This document shows positions 43,757 through 51,225 of a stretch of 64,000 nucleotides of DNA, one piece after another. The DNA is taken from positions 1 to 64,000 of the forward strand of contig CAWEBF010000004.1 in the NCBI GenBank assembly GCA_963807235.1. The letters run 5' to 3'. The notes under the pieces were generated by a model. It was not told the DNA's origin. It saw only the letters and a list, made by a program, of their open reading frames with translations, and made no database searches. Source of the stretch: CAWEBF01 sp963807235. GTDB lineage: Bacteria > Acidobacteriota > Vicinamibacteria > Vicinamibacterales > UBA2999. A program made the translations under genes and the position numbers. The first letter of the stretch is position 1, and each line of letters begins with the position of its first letter.

Positions 43757-43939
43757 CTACACGCCATACCGGGCCGCAAGCGCGATCGCCACGCGCGCCG
43801 CAAGAACAACGGCCACGGTGACAACGATCGCCACGGTGTATTTCCGCGTCTTCCGGTCCTGTTCAACGCCCCGGGCGACCCATGCCGCCCATCGTGTCGA
43901 TTCGTCAGCCATTACGGTCGCCGCGGTGTTGTCGCTCAT
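43757..43939 (-). CDS. Small single-helix membrane protein
   Basis: 60 residues from an ATG at 43939: a charged N-terminal half (DESTRWAAWVARGVEQDRKTRK) and one membrane helix (YTVAIVVTVAVVLAARVAIAL) ending RYGV. No family recognised. It lies tail to tail with module 2. Confidence 0.5.
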   Translation of the reverse strand: MSDNTAATVMADESTRWAAWVARGVEQDRKTRKYTVAIVVTVAVVLAARVAIALAARYGV

Positions 43940-44046
43940 ACGGCATCGTGCTCCCAAGCGCGACCATGGGCCTGTGCAATAGCGCACAGACGCTCTTCGG
44001 CGCCGCATGTCAGACTGGAGGTGCAGTCACCCTCCTGGAGCCCCTC

Positions 44047-44727
44047 ATGAACAGTGCTCGTATCCTCGTGCTTGCCACCGGTGTCTTCCTCGGCGTGCAG
44101 ATGGCCTCCGCGCAGGACCTGTCTCGTTACCGAGGCTACGCCCTCGACAGCAGCCTCGAATCAGTGATCGCTTCCAGTGGTGCGCCTGCCGGCCGCGTCA
44201 CGACCCTCCACCGGCGTCCGGCGACGATTCAAGAGCTGGAATGGCGCCGGCCCTACTACAGCGGGGGCAGCGTCGCGGCCGATTCGGTGCGAGAGATTGC
44301 GTTCAGCTTCTACAACGACGCGTTGTATCAACTGATCGTGAGCTACGACCGCGACAAGACCGACGGCTTGACGAACAAGGATCTCATCGAGTCGTTGTCC
44401 GTCACCTACGGCACGCCGATCGCCAGGTCGCCCGGCAACCGGGTCGGCCGGTCGACGGTGCTCGCCGACACCATGTTGCTCGCGCACTGGGAGGACGGCT
44501 CGGCGTCGGTCACGCTGCTCAAGGATTCGTACTCGCCGCAGTTTCAGCTGCGCATGGTCTCGAAGCCGTTGATGACCCTCGCCCAGGGCGCCATCCGCGA
44601 AGCAGCCAGACTGGACGCGATAGAGGCGCCGCGTGCGGCAGCAGCACTCCGCGACAAGGAAGCGGCCGAAGAGAAGGCGGCTCTCGGCAAGACGCGCGAC
44701 GAGAACAAGGCCACATTCAAGCCGTAA
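44047..44727 (+). CDS. Exported protein of unknown function with helical C-terminus
   Basis: 226 residues with a signal peptide (ARILVLATGVFLGVQMASAQ). A globular region (residues 24-170, e.g. YRGYALDSSLESVIASSG, YGTPIARSPGNR, MLLAHWEDGSASVTLL) is followed by a charged, Ala/Glu/Lys-rich helix (about 185-226) that may form a coiled coil. It resembles exported acidobacterial proteins that compare genotype-style 'SLESV' repeats, but I cannot name a family. TGGAG lies about 6 bases before the start. The zinc-ribbon gene begins 10 bases after its stop. Confidence 0.65.
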   Translation: MNSARILVLATGVFLGVQMASAQDLSRYRGYALDSSLESVIASSGAPAGRVTTLHRRPATIQELEWRRPYYSGGSVAADSVREIAFSFYNDALYQLIVSYDRDKTDGLTNKDLIESLSVTYGTPIARSPGNRVGRSTVLADTMLLAHWEDGSASVTLLKDSYSPQFQLRMVSKPLMTLAQGAIREAARLDAIEAPRAAAALRDKEAAEEKAALGKTRDENKATFKP

Positions 44728-44737
44728 CAGGAGTCCA

Positions 44738-44995
44738 ATGGATAGCAACCCCTCCGTGATTGACAAGAACGCGCCAGTGTCCGGCGGCGACCAGAACCTG
44801 TCGCAAGGCGCGGTCTGCCCCGGGTGCCACACGCCGCATCCGTCGCTGACGGGCGAAGGGATCGCAGCCGGTGTCGGCTGGCAGTGCGACAGGTGCGGCG
44901 AAAAGTGGGATGCCCGCCGCCTGGCGGCCGTGGCGTCGTACAAAGCCTGGGTTGCCGAGCGGGAAACACCGGCAACCGCCGGCGCGGCGCCCTAG
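44738..44995 (+). CDS. Small zinc-ribbon protein
   Basis: 85 residues with two CxxC knuckles, AVCPGCHTPHP and WQCDRCGEKWD, which should bind one zinc. It reads like an MJ0042/zinc-ribbon domain followed by a short helix (RRLAAVASYKAWVAE). CAGGAG precedes the ATG. Likely co-transcribed with the exported protein just upstream. Role unknown. Confidence 0.65.
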   Translation: MDSNPSVIDKNAPVSGGDQNLSQGAVCPGCHTPHPSLTGEGIAAGVGWQCDRCGEKWDARRLAAVASYKAWVAERETPATAGAAP

Positions 44996-45079
44996 CATCG
45001 CACTGCCGGATCGCCGGCCAACGGGCCGAAACGCACGCGGCCTGTGCACTCGGGAACAGCCGCCGTTCCCGTGGCTCGG

Positions 45080-45085
45080 TACACT
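45080..45085 (+). promoter_or_regulatory. -10 box of a leaderless promoter
   Basis: TACACT followed by seven bases and the ATG at 45093. There is no ribosome binding site between them. Confidence 0.5.
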
Positions 45086-45092
45086 GATTCTC

Positions 45093-45302
45093 ATGCAAAC
45101 CGAACTCATGAAAAGGGCCATTATCGGCGGCTGGGTCCTAGGCTTGGGCGTCCTCGCCTTCTCCGTCAACTTGACCTCTGTTGGCGGCTGGACTGTTCTC
45201 GTCGGGTTGGGGGTGCTTCCGCCTCTCGTCATGCTGAAGATGTGGAATCCGCCGGGACCTGCGACGACCATGTCCGAAAGCATTCGCGACGCCATCAAGT
45301 AA
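45093..45302 (+). CDS. Small two-helix membrane protein
   Basis: 69 residues. Two hydrophobic segments (AIIGGWVLGLGVLAFSVNL and GWTVLVGLGVLPPLVMLKMW) are followed by a short cytoplasmic tail ending MSESIRDAIK. It heads the groES-groEL cluster and may be transcribed with it. The pattern with a WNPPGP motif after the second helix is common in small unannotated soil-bacterial proteins. Confidence 0.6.
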   Translation: MQTELMKRAIIGGWVLGLGVLAFSVNLTSVGGWTVLVGLGVLPPLVMLKMWNPPGPATTMSESIRDAIK

Positions 45303-45367
45303 GCGCGCTGTAGCCCCCCGCGCGGCGCCTGCCGCAACTCGTCGCCTTCCTGGCATCGGAGATTCAT

Positions 45368-45511
45368 ATGTGGTTCGTGGTCGGCGCAATCGTCGTGTTG
45401 ATCGCGTTGATAGTCGTGCCACGACTCCAGGTGGGCCATGGCGCCAACGCGCCGCTCGGATGGATGAGCGAGCAGTGGCTCAACGAATATCGCGCCTCCC
45501 ACCTGGGATGA
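45368..45511 (+). CDS. Very small membrane protein (47 residues)
   Basis: An ATG at 45368, preceded by CGGAG six to ten bases upstream, opens a 47-codon frame: one N-terminal membrane helix (MWFVVGAIVVLIALIVVPRL) and a polar tail with GWMSEQWLNEYRASHLG. The helix and well-placed ribosome site support a real gene. It ends 32 bases before groES. No family recognised. Confidence 0.55.
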   Translation: MWFVVGAIVVLIALIVVPRLQVGHGANAPLGWMSEQWLNEYRASHLG

Positions 45512-45543
45512 GTGCGTCACGTACCAACGGAGGAGACGACCCT

Positions 45544-45852
45544 ATGAATCTCAGACCGCTCCACGATCGGATAGTCGTTCGGCGTATCGAAAGCGGCGAG
45601 GAAAACGTCGGCGGGATCATCATTCCGGATTCCGCCAAAGAGAAGCCGCAACGAGGCACGGTGGTCGCCGTGGGCAATGGTGTCATCAGGGAGGGCGGCG
45701 CACGCATGGCTCTCGATGTCAAGCCCGGCGATGTGATCCTGTTCGGCAAGTACACGAACCAGGAGATCAAGCTCGATGGCGAGGACCTCCTCGTCATGCG
45801 AGAGGACGAAGTGCTGGCGGTGATCGACACGGATTCGACGGAACGAAAGTAG
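45544..45852 (+). CDS. groES: Co-chaperonin GroES
   Basis: 102 residues. The GroES fold signatures are clear: MNLRPLHDRIVVRRIESGEE, the mobile loop NVGGIIIPDSAKEKP with its GGI/I contact to GroEL, GTVVAVGNG, VKPGDVILFGKYTNQEIKLD and LVMREDEVLAVI. It caps GroEL during ATP-driven folding. GGAGGAG lies about 8 bases before the start. No CIRCE inverted repeat is found upstream, so the usual HrcA control seems absent. Confidence 0.95.
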   Translation: MNLRPLHDRIVVRRIESGEENVGGIIIPDSAKEKPQRGTVVAVGNGVIREGGARMALDVKPGDVILFGKYTNQEIKLDGEDLLVMREDEVLAVIDTDSTERK

Positions 45853-45855
45853 CCA

Positions 45856-47505
45856 ATGGCAAAACAGATTGTGTACGGCGATGCGTCGCGGCAGGGAATT
45901 CTTCGCGGGGTGGACAGTCTCGCAAACGCGGTCAAGGTGACACTCGGCCCGCGGGGGCGCAACGTCATCCTCGGCAAGGCGTTCGGGTCGCCCACCATCA
46001 CCAAGGACGGCGTGACCGTGGCGAAGGAGATCGAGCTGAGGGGCGCGCTCGAGAACATGGGCGCGCAGATGGTCAAAGAAGTCGCCAGCAAGACCTCCGA
46101 CGTCGCCGGCGACGGCACCACGACGGCCACGGTGCTGGCCCAGGCGATCTACCGTGAAGGCGCGAAGAACGTCACGGCTGGCGCCAGCCCGATGGCGGTC
46201 AAGCGGGGCATCGACAAAGCCGTCAAGGCGATCACGGCTGAACTCGAGAGAATGTCGAAGCCCGTCACCGGGCCGATGATCGCCCAGGTTGGAACCATCT
46301 CCGCCAACCACGACGAGGGCATTGGACGGATCATCGCCGAGGCGATGGAGAAGGTGGGCAAAGACGGGGTCATCACCGTCGAAGAGGCCCGCGGCATGGA
46401 CACCTCGCTCGAGATCGTCGAGGGGATGCAGTTCGATCGGGGCTATGTGTCTCCCTATTTCGTGACCGATCCGGATCGGATGGAGGTCGTGCTGGAGAAT
46501 CCGGTGATCCTCATCCACGAAAAGCGCATCACCGTGATGAAAGAGCTTCTGCCGGTGCTCGAGCTGGTCGCCCGTGCCAGCCGTCCATTGCTGATCATCG
46601 CGGAGGATATCGAAAGCGAGGCGCTGGCGACGCTCGTCGTCAACAAGCTGCGTGGCACGTTGCAGGCCGCCGCGGTGAAGGCCCCAGGGTATGGGGACCG
46701 CCGGAAGTCGATGCTCGAAGACATCGCCGTTCTCACGGGCGGCAAGGCCGTGACAGAAGACCTGGGTATCAAGCTCGAAAGCCTGACACTCGAGGACCTC
46801 GGTCAGGCCAAGAAGGTCACCATCGACAAGGACAACACGACCATCATCGAAGGCGCCGGCACCTCGGAGTCGATCGCGGCTCGCGTCAAGCAACTGCGAA
46901 CGCAGGTCGAGGATACGACGTCCGACTACGACCGCGAGAAACTCCAGGAGCGGCTCGCCAAGCTGGTTGGCGGTGTCGCGATCATCAAGGTCGGGGCGGC
47001 GACCGAGACTGAGTTGAAGGAGAAGAAGGCCCGCGTCGAGGATGCGATGCACGCGACGAAGGCGGCCGTGGAAGAGGGCATCGTGGCCGGCGGCGGTGTC
47101 GCGCTGCTGCGGGCGGCGAAGGTGCTCGAGCAACTGACAGTGGACGGCGAAGAGCAGATCGGCGTCAACGTGGTCCGCAGAGCAGTCGAGGAACCGATGC
47201 GCTGGATCGCGACCAACGCCGGCCACGAGGGCTCGATCGTCGTCCAGCGGACCAGGGAGATGAACGGTGAGGAGGGCTTCAACGCCCAGACCGAGCGATA
47301 CGAGAACCTGGTGGACGGAGGCGTGATCGATCCGACCAAGGTCGTGCGCTCGGCGCTTCAGAACGCCGCCTCGATCGCGTCGCTCCTTCTGACGACCGAA
47401 GCCGTCATTTCGATGATGCCCGAAGCGTCTCAGAACGGATCGTCGGCGATGCGTGGTTCGTCAGAGGACATGTACCTGACGTGCACGAGGGCCCTTACCG
47501 GTTGA
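45856..47505 (+). CDS. groEL: Chaperonin GroEL, divergent C-terminus
   Basis: 549 residues, three bases after groES. ATP site and equatorial motifs are intact (VTLGPRGRNVILGKAFGSP, ITKDGVTVAKEIEL, DVAGDGTTTATVLAQ, GGGVALLRAAKVLE). The apical domain looks normal (DRGYVSPYFVTD, PLLIIAEDIESEALATLVVN). The C-terminus ends MYLTCTRALTG and lacks the GGM-rich tail of housekeeping GroEL, as do many secondary copies. Together with the Crp/Fnr pair downstream this suggests a conditional, stress-linked chaperonin; the main groEL would then lie elsewhere (inference). Confidence 0.93.
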   Translation: MAKQIVYGDASRQGILRGVDSLANAVKVTLGPRGRNVILGKAFGSPTITKDGVTVAKEIELRGALENMGAQMVKEVASKTSDVAGDGTTTATVLAQAIYREGAKNVTAGASPMAVKRGIDKAVKAITAELERMSKPVTGPMIAQVGTISANHDEGIGRIIAEAMEKVGKDGVITVEEARGMDTSLEIVEGMQFDRGYVSPYFVTDPDRMEVVLENPVILIHEKRITVMKELLPVLELVARASRPLLIIAEDIESEALATLVVNKLRGTLQAAAVKAPGYGDRRKSMLEDIAVLTGGKAVTEDLGIKLESLTLEDLGQAKKVTIDKDNTTIIEGAGTSESIAARVKQLRTQVEDTTSDYDREKLQERLAKLVGGVAIIKVGAATETELKEKKARVEDAMHATKAAVEEGIVAGGGVALLRAAKVLEQLTVDGEEQIGVNVVRRAVEEPMRWIATNAGHEGSIVVQRTREMNGEEGFNAQTERYENLVDGGVIDPTKVVRSALQNAASIASLLLTTEAVISMMPEASQNGSSAMRGSSEDMYLTCTRALTG

Positions 47506-47675
47506 CCGCCTCACCCCAGCCAACGACGTGGGCAGCGCAGAGCGCCGCCGTACTCGGCGACGTCGCGCTGGTGGTGGGGCTCATCTTCGCCGTGGTGCTC
47601 GTGCCGGTCCTGGCCGTCCAAGGCATCGCAGCAGTCGCGGGACTGTTGATGGGCGCTCTTCGCGGCAGCGGCTGA
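47502..47675 (+). CDS. Possible small membrane protein overlapping groEL stop
   Basis: A TTG at 47502 overlaps the groEL stop (TTGA) and opens 57 codons with one long hydrophobic helix (VALVVGLIFAVVLVPVLAVQ) ending ALRGSG. The frame, the overlap and the helix make a coupled small gene plausible. There is no clear ribosome site and an earlier ATG at 47481 lies inside groEL. Confidence 0.4.
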   Translation: MTASPQPTTWAAQSAAVLGDVALVVGLIFAVVLVPVLAVQGIAAVAGLLMGALRGSG

Positions 47676-47724
47676 CCTCGCACTCCTGTTCCCTTCGATA
47701 CACGCGAACCGCGCGCATCGTGCA

Positions 47725-48420
47725 ATGCTCGACACCGTGACAGTTCAACCAGCGATCGGTGTCGCCGTACAGGTCACGCCAGGGGCCACCGTCGAGGCCT
47801 GTCTCGATTCAGCGGGCGTGCCCAAGACCACCGCCCAGTACGACCGCGGCGAGAGCATCTTCGCGCAAGGCGACGCCGCCGACCACGTCCTCTATGTGCA
47901 GACGGGCGGCGTGAAGCTGTCGGTGCTGTCGAAGACCGGCAAGGAAGCCGTGGTCGCGGTGCTCGGGCCCGGCGACTTCTTCGGTGAAGGGTGCCTGGCC
48001 GGACAGCGCGTCCGGATCGGCAACGCGACTGCCCTCACCCCGACGGTCGTCCTGCGCGTCGGCAAGGCATCCATGGCGCGCTTGCTTCACGGCCAGCCGG
48101 CGATGTCCGACCGGTTCATTTCGCACATGCTGGCCCGTCACATCCGGATCGAGGACGACCTGGTCGTGCAGCTGCTCAACTCGAGCGAGAGACGGCTGGC
48201 GCAGGCACTGCTGGTGCTGGCCCGCTACGGGATGCAGGAGGCGCCGCTGCGCCTGGTGCCGCGGCTGTCGGCAGCCGCCCTGGCGGAGATGGTTGGCACG
48301 ACTCCAGCGCGGGTGACGTTCTTGCTCAACAAATTCGACAGACTGGGCTTCATCGATCGCAGGGGCAAGGGCGCCGTGACCATCGACAGTTCTCTGCTCG
48401 GCATAGTGCTGCACGACTGA
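47725..48420 (+). CDS. Crp/Fnr-family transcription factor 1
   Basis: 231 residues. The N-terminal cyclic-nucleotide-binding fold shows FAQGDAADHVLYVQTGGVKL and VLGPGDFFGEGCLAGQ. A dimer helix follows (RIEDDLVVQLLNSSERRLAQ), then a winged helix-turn-helix (LSAAALAEMVGTTPARVTFL and LNKFDRLGFIDRRGKG). No FNR-type cysteine cluster is present. The phosphate-binding Arg-Ser/Thr of cAMP sites is absent, so cAMP binding is doubtful. It is a tandem paralogue of 48492-49169, about half identical by eye. Confidence 0.88.
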   Translation: MLDTVTVQPAIGVAVQVTPGATVEACLDSAGVPKTTAQYDRGESIFAQGDAADHVLYVQTGGVKLSVLSKTGKEAVVAVLGPGDFFGEGCLAGQRVRIGNATALTPTVVLRVGKASMARLLHGQPAMSDRFISHMLARHIRIEDDLVVQLLNSSERRLAQALLVLARYGMQEAPLRLVPRLSAAALAEMVGTTPARVTFLLNKFDRLGFIDRRGKGAVTIDSSLLGIVLHD

Positions 48421-48478
48421 GGGTGGAAGCACGCCGCCGAATGGCACGATACGGGAGGCTGAAACCGCGGATCCCTGA

Positions 48479-48484
48479 TAGTCT
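48479..48484 (+). promoter_or_regulatory. -10 box of a leaderless promoter
   Basis: TAGTCT followed by seven bases and the ATG at 48492; no Shine-Dalgarno sequence. Confidence 0.5.
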
Positions 48485-48491
48485 TAGCCGG

Positions 48492-49169
48492 ATGAAAGCG
48501 TTGCCGGTGGCCGCACCACCCGTGTTCGATGCGGAGGCCTTTCTCAGCGCGTCAGGGCCGGGCACGAAAACCGTGAACGTGAAGCGATCGGCGACGATCT
48601 ACGCACAGGGCAACCCGGCGGATTCTGTTCTCTACGTGCAGAAGGGCACGGTCCGGCTCTCGGTCCTGGCGGGGAGTGGCAAGGAAGCCGTCGTCGGCGT
48701 GATCGGCCCGGGCGATTTCTTCGGCGAAGGTGCATTGGCCGGCCAGCCGATCCGCCTCGGGACGGCAACCGCCATGACCGCCAGCACCATCCTGGTCGTC
48801 CCCCTGCCACAGATGAAACGGCTGCTCCAGGAGCAGCACCCCCTGTCCGACCGCTTCCTCGCGCACATGCTGGCCCGCAACAGCCGCCTGGAGGCCGACC
48901 TGGTCGATCAGCTGTTCAACAACAGCGAAAAGCGCCTGGCCCGCACGCTGCTGCTGCTCGCGCGCTACGGCAAGCCCGACGGCCCGCGACACGTGCTGCC
49001 GAACATGTCTCAAGAGGTGCTGGCGGAGATCGTCGGCACCACGCGCTCGCGTGTCAACGTCTTCATGAACAAGTTCCGGAAGCTCGGCTTCATCGAATAC
49101 AACGGCGACATCATCGTGCACCACGCCCTGCTGAGCGTGGTCCTTCACGACACCCCGTCCACGCGCTGA
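48492..49169 (+). CDS. Crp/Fnr-family transcription factor 2
   Basis: 225 residues, same plan as its neighbour: YAQGNPADSVLYVQKGTVRL, VIGPGDFFGEGALAGQ, RLEADLVDQLFNNSEKRLAR and the DNA-reading part SQEVLAEIVGTTRSRVNVFM followed by NKFRKLGFIEYNGD. Recognition-helix residues differ between the two (TPARVTFLLNKF against TRSRVNVFMNKF), so they may bind different sites. It has its own leaderless-type promoter in the 71-base gap. No FNR cysteines. Location after groESL suggests a stress circuit. Confidence 0.88.
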   Translation: MKALPVAAPPVFDAEAFLSASGPGTKTVNVKRSATIYAQGNPADSVLYVQKGTVRLSVLAGSGKEAVVGVIGPGDFFGEGALAGQPIRLGTATAMTASTILVVPLPQMKRLLQEQHPLSDRFLAHMLARNSRLEADLVDQLFNNSEKRLARTLLLLARYGKPDGPRHVLPNMSQEVLAEIVGTTRSRVNVFMNKFRKLGFIEYNGDIIVHHALLSVVLHDTPSTR

Positions 49170-49194
49170 GACTCGCGTTACGCGCAGCGGCCCC

Positions 49195-49222
49195 AGGCTC
49201 CGGGCTCCAGGCTCCAGGCCTC
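49195..49222. repeat. Heptamer tandem array, RGGCTCC type
   Basis: AGGCTCC, GGGCTCC, AGGCTCC and a decayed AGGCCTC. It is the reverse complement of the GGAGCC-type arrays at 19080 and 57513. It lies in the gap between convergent genes, 10 bases before a second, different array. Confidence 0.8.
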
Positions 49223-49231
49223 GAGTGGAGT

Positions 49232-49259
49232 TTCTGAATTCTGAATTCTGAATTCTGAA
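49232..49259. repeat. Heptamer tandem array, TTCTGAA type
   Basis: Four perfect copies of TTCTGAA in the same gap. AT-rich, in contrast with the neighbouring GC-rich array, yet of identical period and copy number. No other structure is seen in the rest of the gap to 49293. Confidence 0.9.
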
Positions 49260-49293
49260 TTTCAGGTTACCGCCCGCCCTCGAGCAATGTGCT

Positions 49294-51207
49294 CTAACGC
49301 GGCAACGTCTTCACCACGGCCTCGATGAACTGCGCTGTCGTCCACGGACCCGTGGTGGCGCCGTAGATCCCGTCGTAGTCCAGCGTCGGCCGCGCCGCGA
49401 CGATCTGCGGCAGCGTCATCCCCCGCCCGGCCATCGCGGCGATGCGATCGCGGATGATCGTCGTCATGTCCCGATACTCGACGACGTCGGCTTCGTTGCT
49501 GATGCGTCCGTGCCCCGGCACCACGCGCGTGCCGCCTTGCTGGTTGAACCGGGGAATGGTGATGTCCACGATCCGGTTCAGCGCGTCGATGACGCCTTGC
49601 ACCGTTCCGCCGCGGGCGACGTCGATGCGGGGGTAGCTATCGGTCGAGAACACGTCGCCGGCCGCGATTACGTCCGAACCGCGGAAGTAGACCAGCGCGT
49701 CCCCGTTGGTGTGCGCAGCCGGCTGATGGCGCAGCTCGATGCCCTCGCCGTTCATGAACATCGTCTTCAATGCACCCGTAAACGTGCTGCTGGGCCATGC
49801 CGCAAACGGCATGGGCGCCACGGCCCCGGTGGGCGCGCTGATCCGCGCCAGCACCTCCTCGCGGGCGACGATGGGCGCCGCCACGATCGGGATGCCGGAG
49901 TTGCCGGGGGCGTTCTGCGCGGCGAAGTTCAGGCCGGCGGCCGATAGCGCCGCGTTGCCGCCGATGTGATCGGCATCGGCGCTGGTGTTGACCAGGTAGC
50001 GGATCGGCGCCGGCGTGAGGCGCCGCACGGCGGCGAGCAGGCTGTCGGAACCGGCGCCGTTGCCCGAATCCACCAGGAACGCGCCCTGCTCCCCCGCCTG
50101 CACGACGACGTTGGCGCCGTTTGCGACGATCAGATGCACGCGTCCCTGGACGTGCAGCACCTCCGGCTCGCGCGCGGACGCCGGCTCAGGAGTTGAAGGC
50201 GGCGCCACGGGCACAGCGGCCGCTGCTCGGGCATTGGTGGCAGCGACCGCGGCTGGGGCGGCGGCCGCAGCGGCGACGGCTGCCGGGCCGGCCTTCAGGG
50301 CCAGCGCATACTCCGGGTACATCGTGGCCGCGCCGCCGCGCGTGGCCTCGAACGGCAGGCCGAACCGCTTCGCGAACTCGTCGTGCCGCGTGCCGACCGG
50401 GAAGCTGGGCACCCAGCCGGTCGGGCGCGGCGCCATCTCGTCCACGATCTCGAAGGGCACGGGAGACGGCACCGTCTGCGCCGGCGCCCAGGCCCACGTG
50501 GACGTGCGCACGAACGGCTCCTCCAGGTACACCGGGTCATCCACGATGGACAGCAGCACCAGATAGCGGCCGTGGCGGACGAAGAACTCCGTCATCGTGC
50601 TCTTGATGCTGGCGGGGGGCCCGTTGCGGTTGATGAAGGCCGCCTTCATGTGCGACGTCGTGACCTTGAGCGCGCCGCGCTCCCACGTGCCTGTCGAGAA
50701 GCCGTCCCAGGTGTGCTCGGCGTAGGGCGAGGGATGGGGCCGGCCGTCCATCCAGATCGTGCGGTCGGCGTTGCCGAAGAGGTTCGTGATGCGGTAGGCC
50801 ACAAGGCCGCTGGTGGCCGGATCCACCACCTGCAGCATGCGGAAGTTGGGCCCCGGCCCGCGCATCGAGTACTGCGCCGGGTGGGGGCGCGCCTGCTGCT
50901 CGGGCTGCGACAGGATGGAGGCATCCCAGGTTTCGGCCTTGAGCTTGCCCGCCTCGTTCAGCGGAAAGCCGGCGTAGTCGCCCAGCTCCGCGCCGGGTAT
51001 GCGATGGATCTCGTCTTCGTGCCGCGCGTGCGCGACCCACTCGCCGGCCAGGTCCACCGGCGCGTCGGCCCTCGGCCCGGCATCCTGCGAGTGGAGAAGA
51101 TCAGGGGCGCAAGCGAGTGCGGCGACCAACACCACCAGCGCCGCCCGTGCAGTTTGTGAATTGTGAATTGTGAATTGTGAATTTGGCGCGGGCCGCGCGG
51201 CTTCCAT
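49294..51207 (-). CDS. Natural fusion of 'P' domain and MBL-fold domain
   Basis: 637 residues. N-terminal signal region, P domain (about 45-315: ELGDYAGFPLN, TIWMDGRPHPSPYAEHTW with GFSTGTW, NRNGPPAS, MTEFFVRHGR, VDDPVYLEEPFVRTS, GGAATMYPEYA), an Ala/Pro linker (about 316-352) and an MBL domain. The metal motif reads NTSADADHIGG: the first two His are lost, Asp and His kept; later His and Asp residues remain (AAHTNGDALVYF, AAGDVFST, VVPGHGRIS). It proves that the two-gene modules at 34 and 42 kb encode cooperating proteins. Residues 9-18 are translated heptamer repeat; GTG codons downstream of the array are alternative starts. Confidence 0.85.
   Translation of the reverse strand: MEAARPAPNSQFTIHNSQTARAALVVLVAALACAPDLLHSQDAGPRADAPVDLAGEWVAHARHEDEIHRIPGAELGDYAGFPLNEAGKLKAETWDASILSQPEQQARPHPAQYSMRGPGPNFRMLQVVDPATSGLVAYRITNLFGNADRTIWMDGRPHPSPYAEHTWDGFSTGTWERGALKVTTSHMKAAFINRNGPPASIKSTMTEFFVRHGRYLVLLSIVDDPVYLEEPFVRTSTWAWAPAQTVPSPVPFEIVDEMAPRPTGWVPSFPVGTRHDEFAKRFGLPFEATRGGAATMYPEYALALKAGPAAVAAAAAAPAAVAATNARAAAAVPVAPPSTPEPASAREPEVLHVQGRVHLIVANGANVVVQAGEQGAFLVDSGNGAGSDSLLAAVRRLTPAPIRYLVNTSADADHIGGNAALSAAGLNFAAQNAPGNSGIPIVAAPIVAREEVLARISAPTGAVAPMPFAAWPSSTFTGALKTMFMNGEGIELRHQPAAHTNGDALVYFRGSDVIAAGDVFSTDSYPRIDVARGGTVQGVIDALNRIVDITIPRFNQQGGTRVVPGHGRISNEADVVEYRDMTTIIRDRIAAMAGRGMTLPQIVAARPTLDYDGIYGATTGPWTTAQFIEAVVKTLPR
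51154..51181 (-). repeat. Heptamer tandem array, TTGTGAA type (inside a CDS)
   Basis: Four perfect TTGTGAA units (plus strand) within the first 20 codons of the fusion gene, between the ATG and the signal-peptide core. One unit more or less would throw the downstream sequence out of frame. Confidence 0.9.
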
Positions 51208-51225
51208 GGCCCGTCGATTCTATCG

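Noticed and set aside
45512..45543. CIRCE element before groES
   Set aside because: No TTAGCACTC-N9-GAGTGCTAA or close variant in the gap or upstream to 45303.
45517..47226. A 569-residue minus-strand frame opposite groES-groEL
   Set aside because: Antisense shadow of groEL; no homology seen.
49195..49259. CRISPR-like array
   Set aside because: Units are only 7 bases and contiguous, with no spacers and no cas genes.
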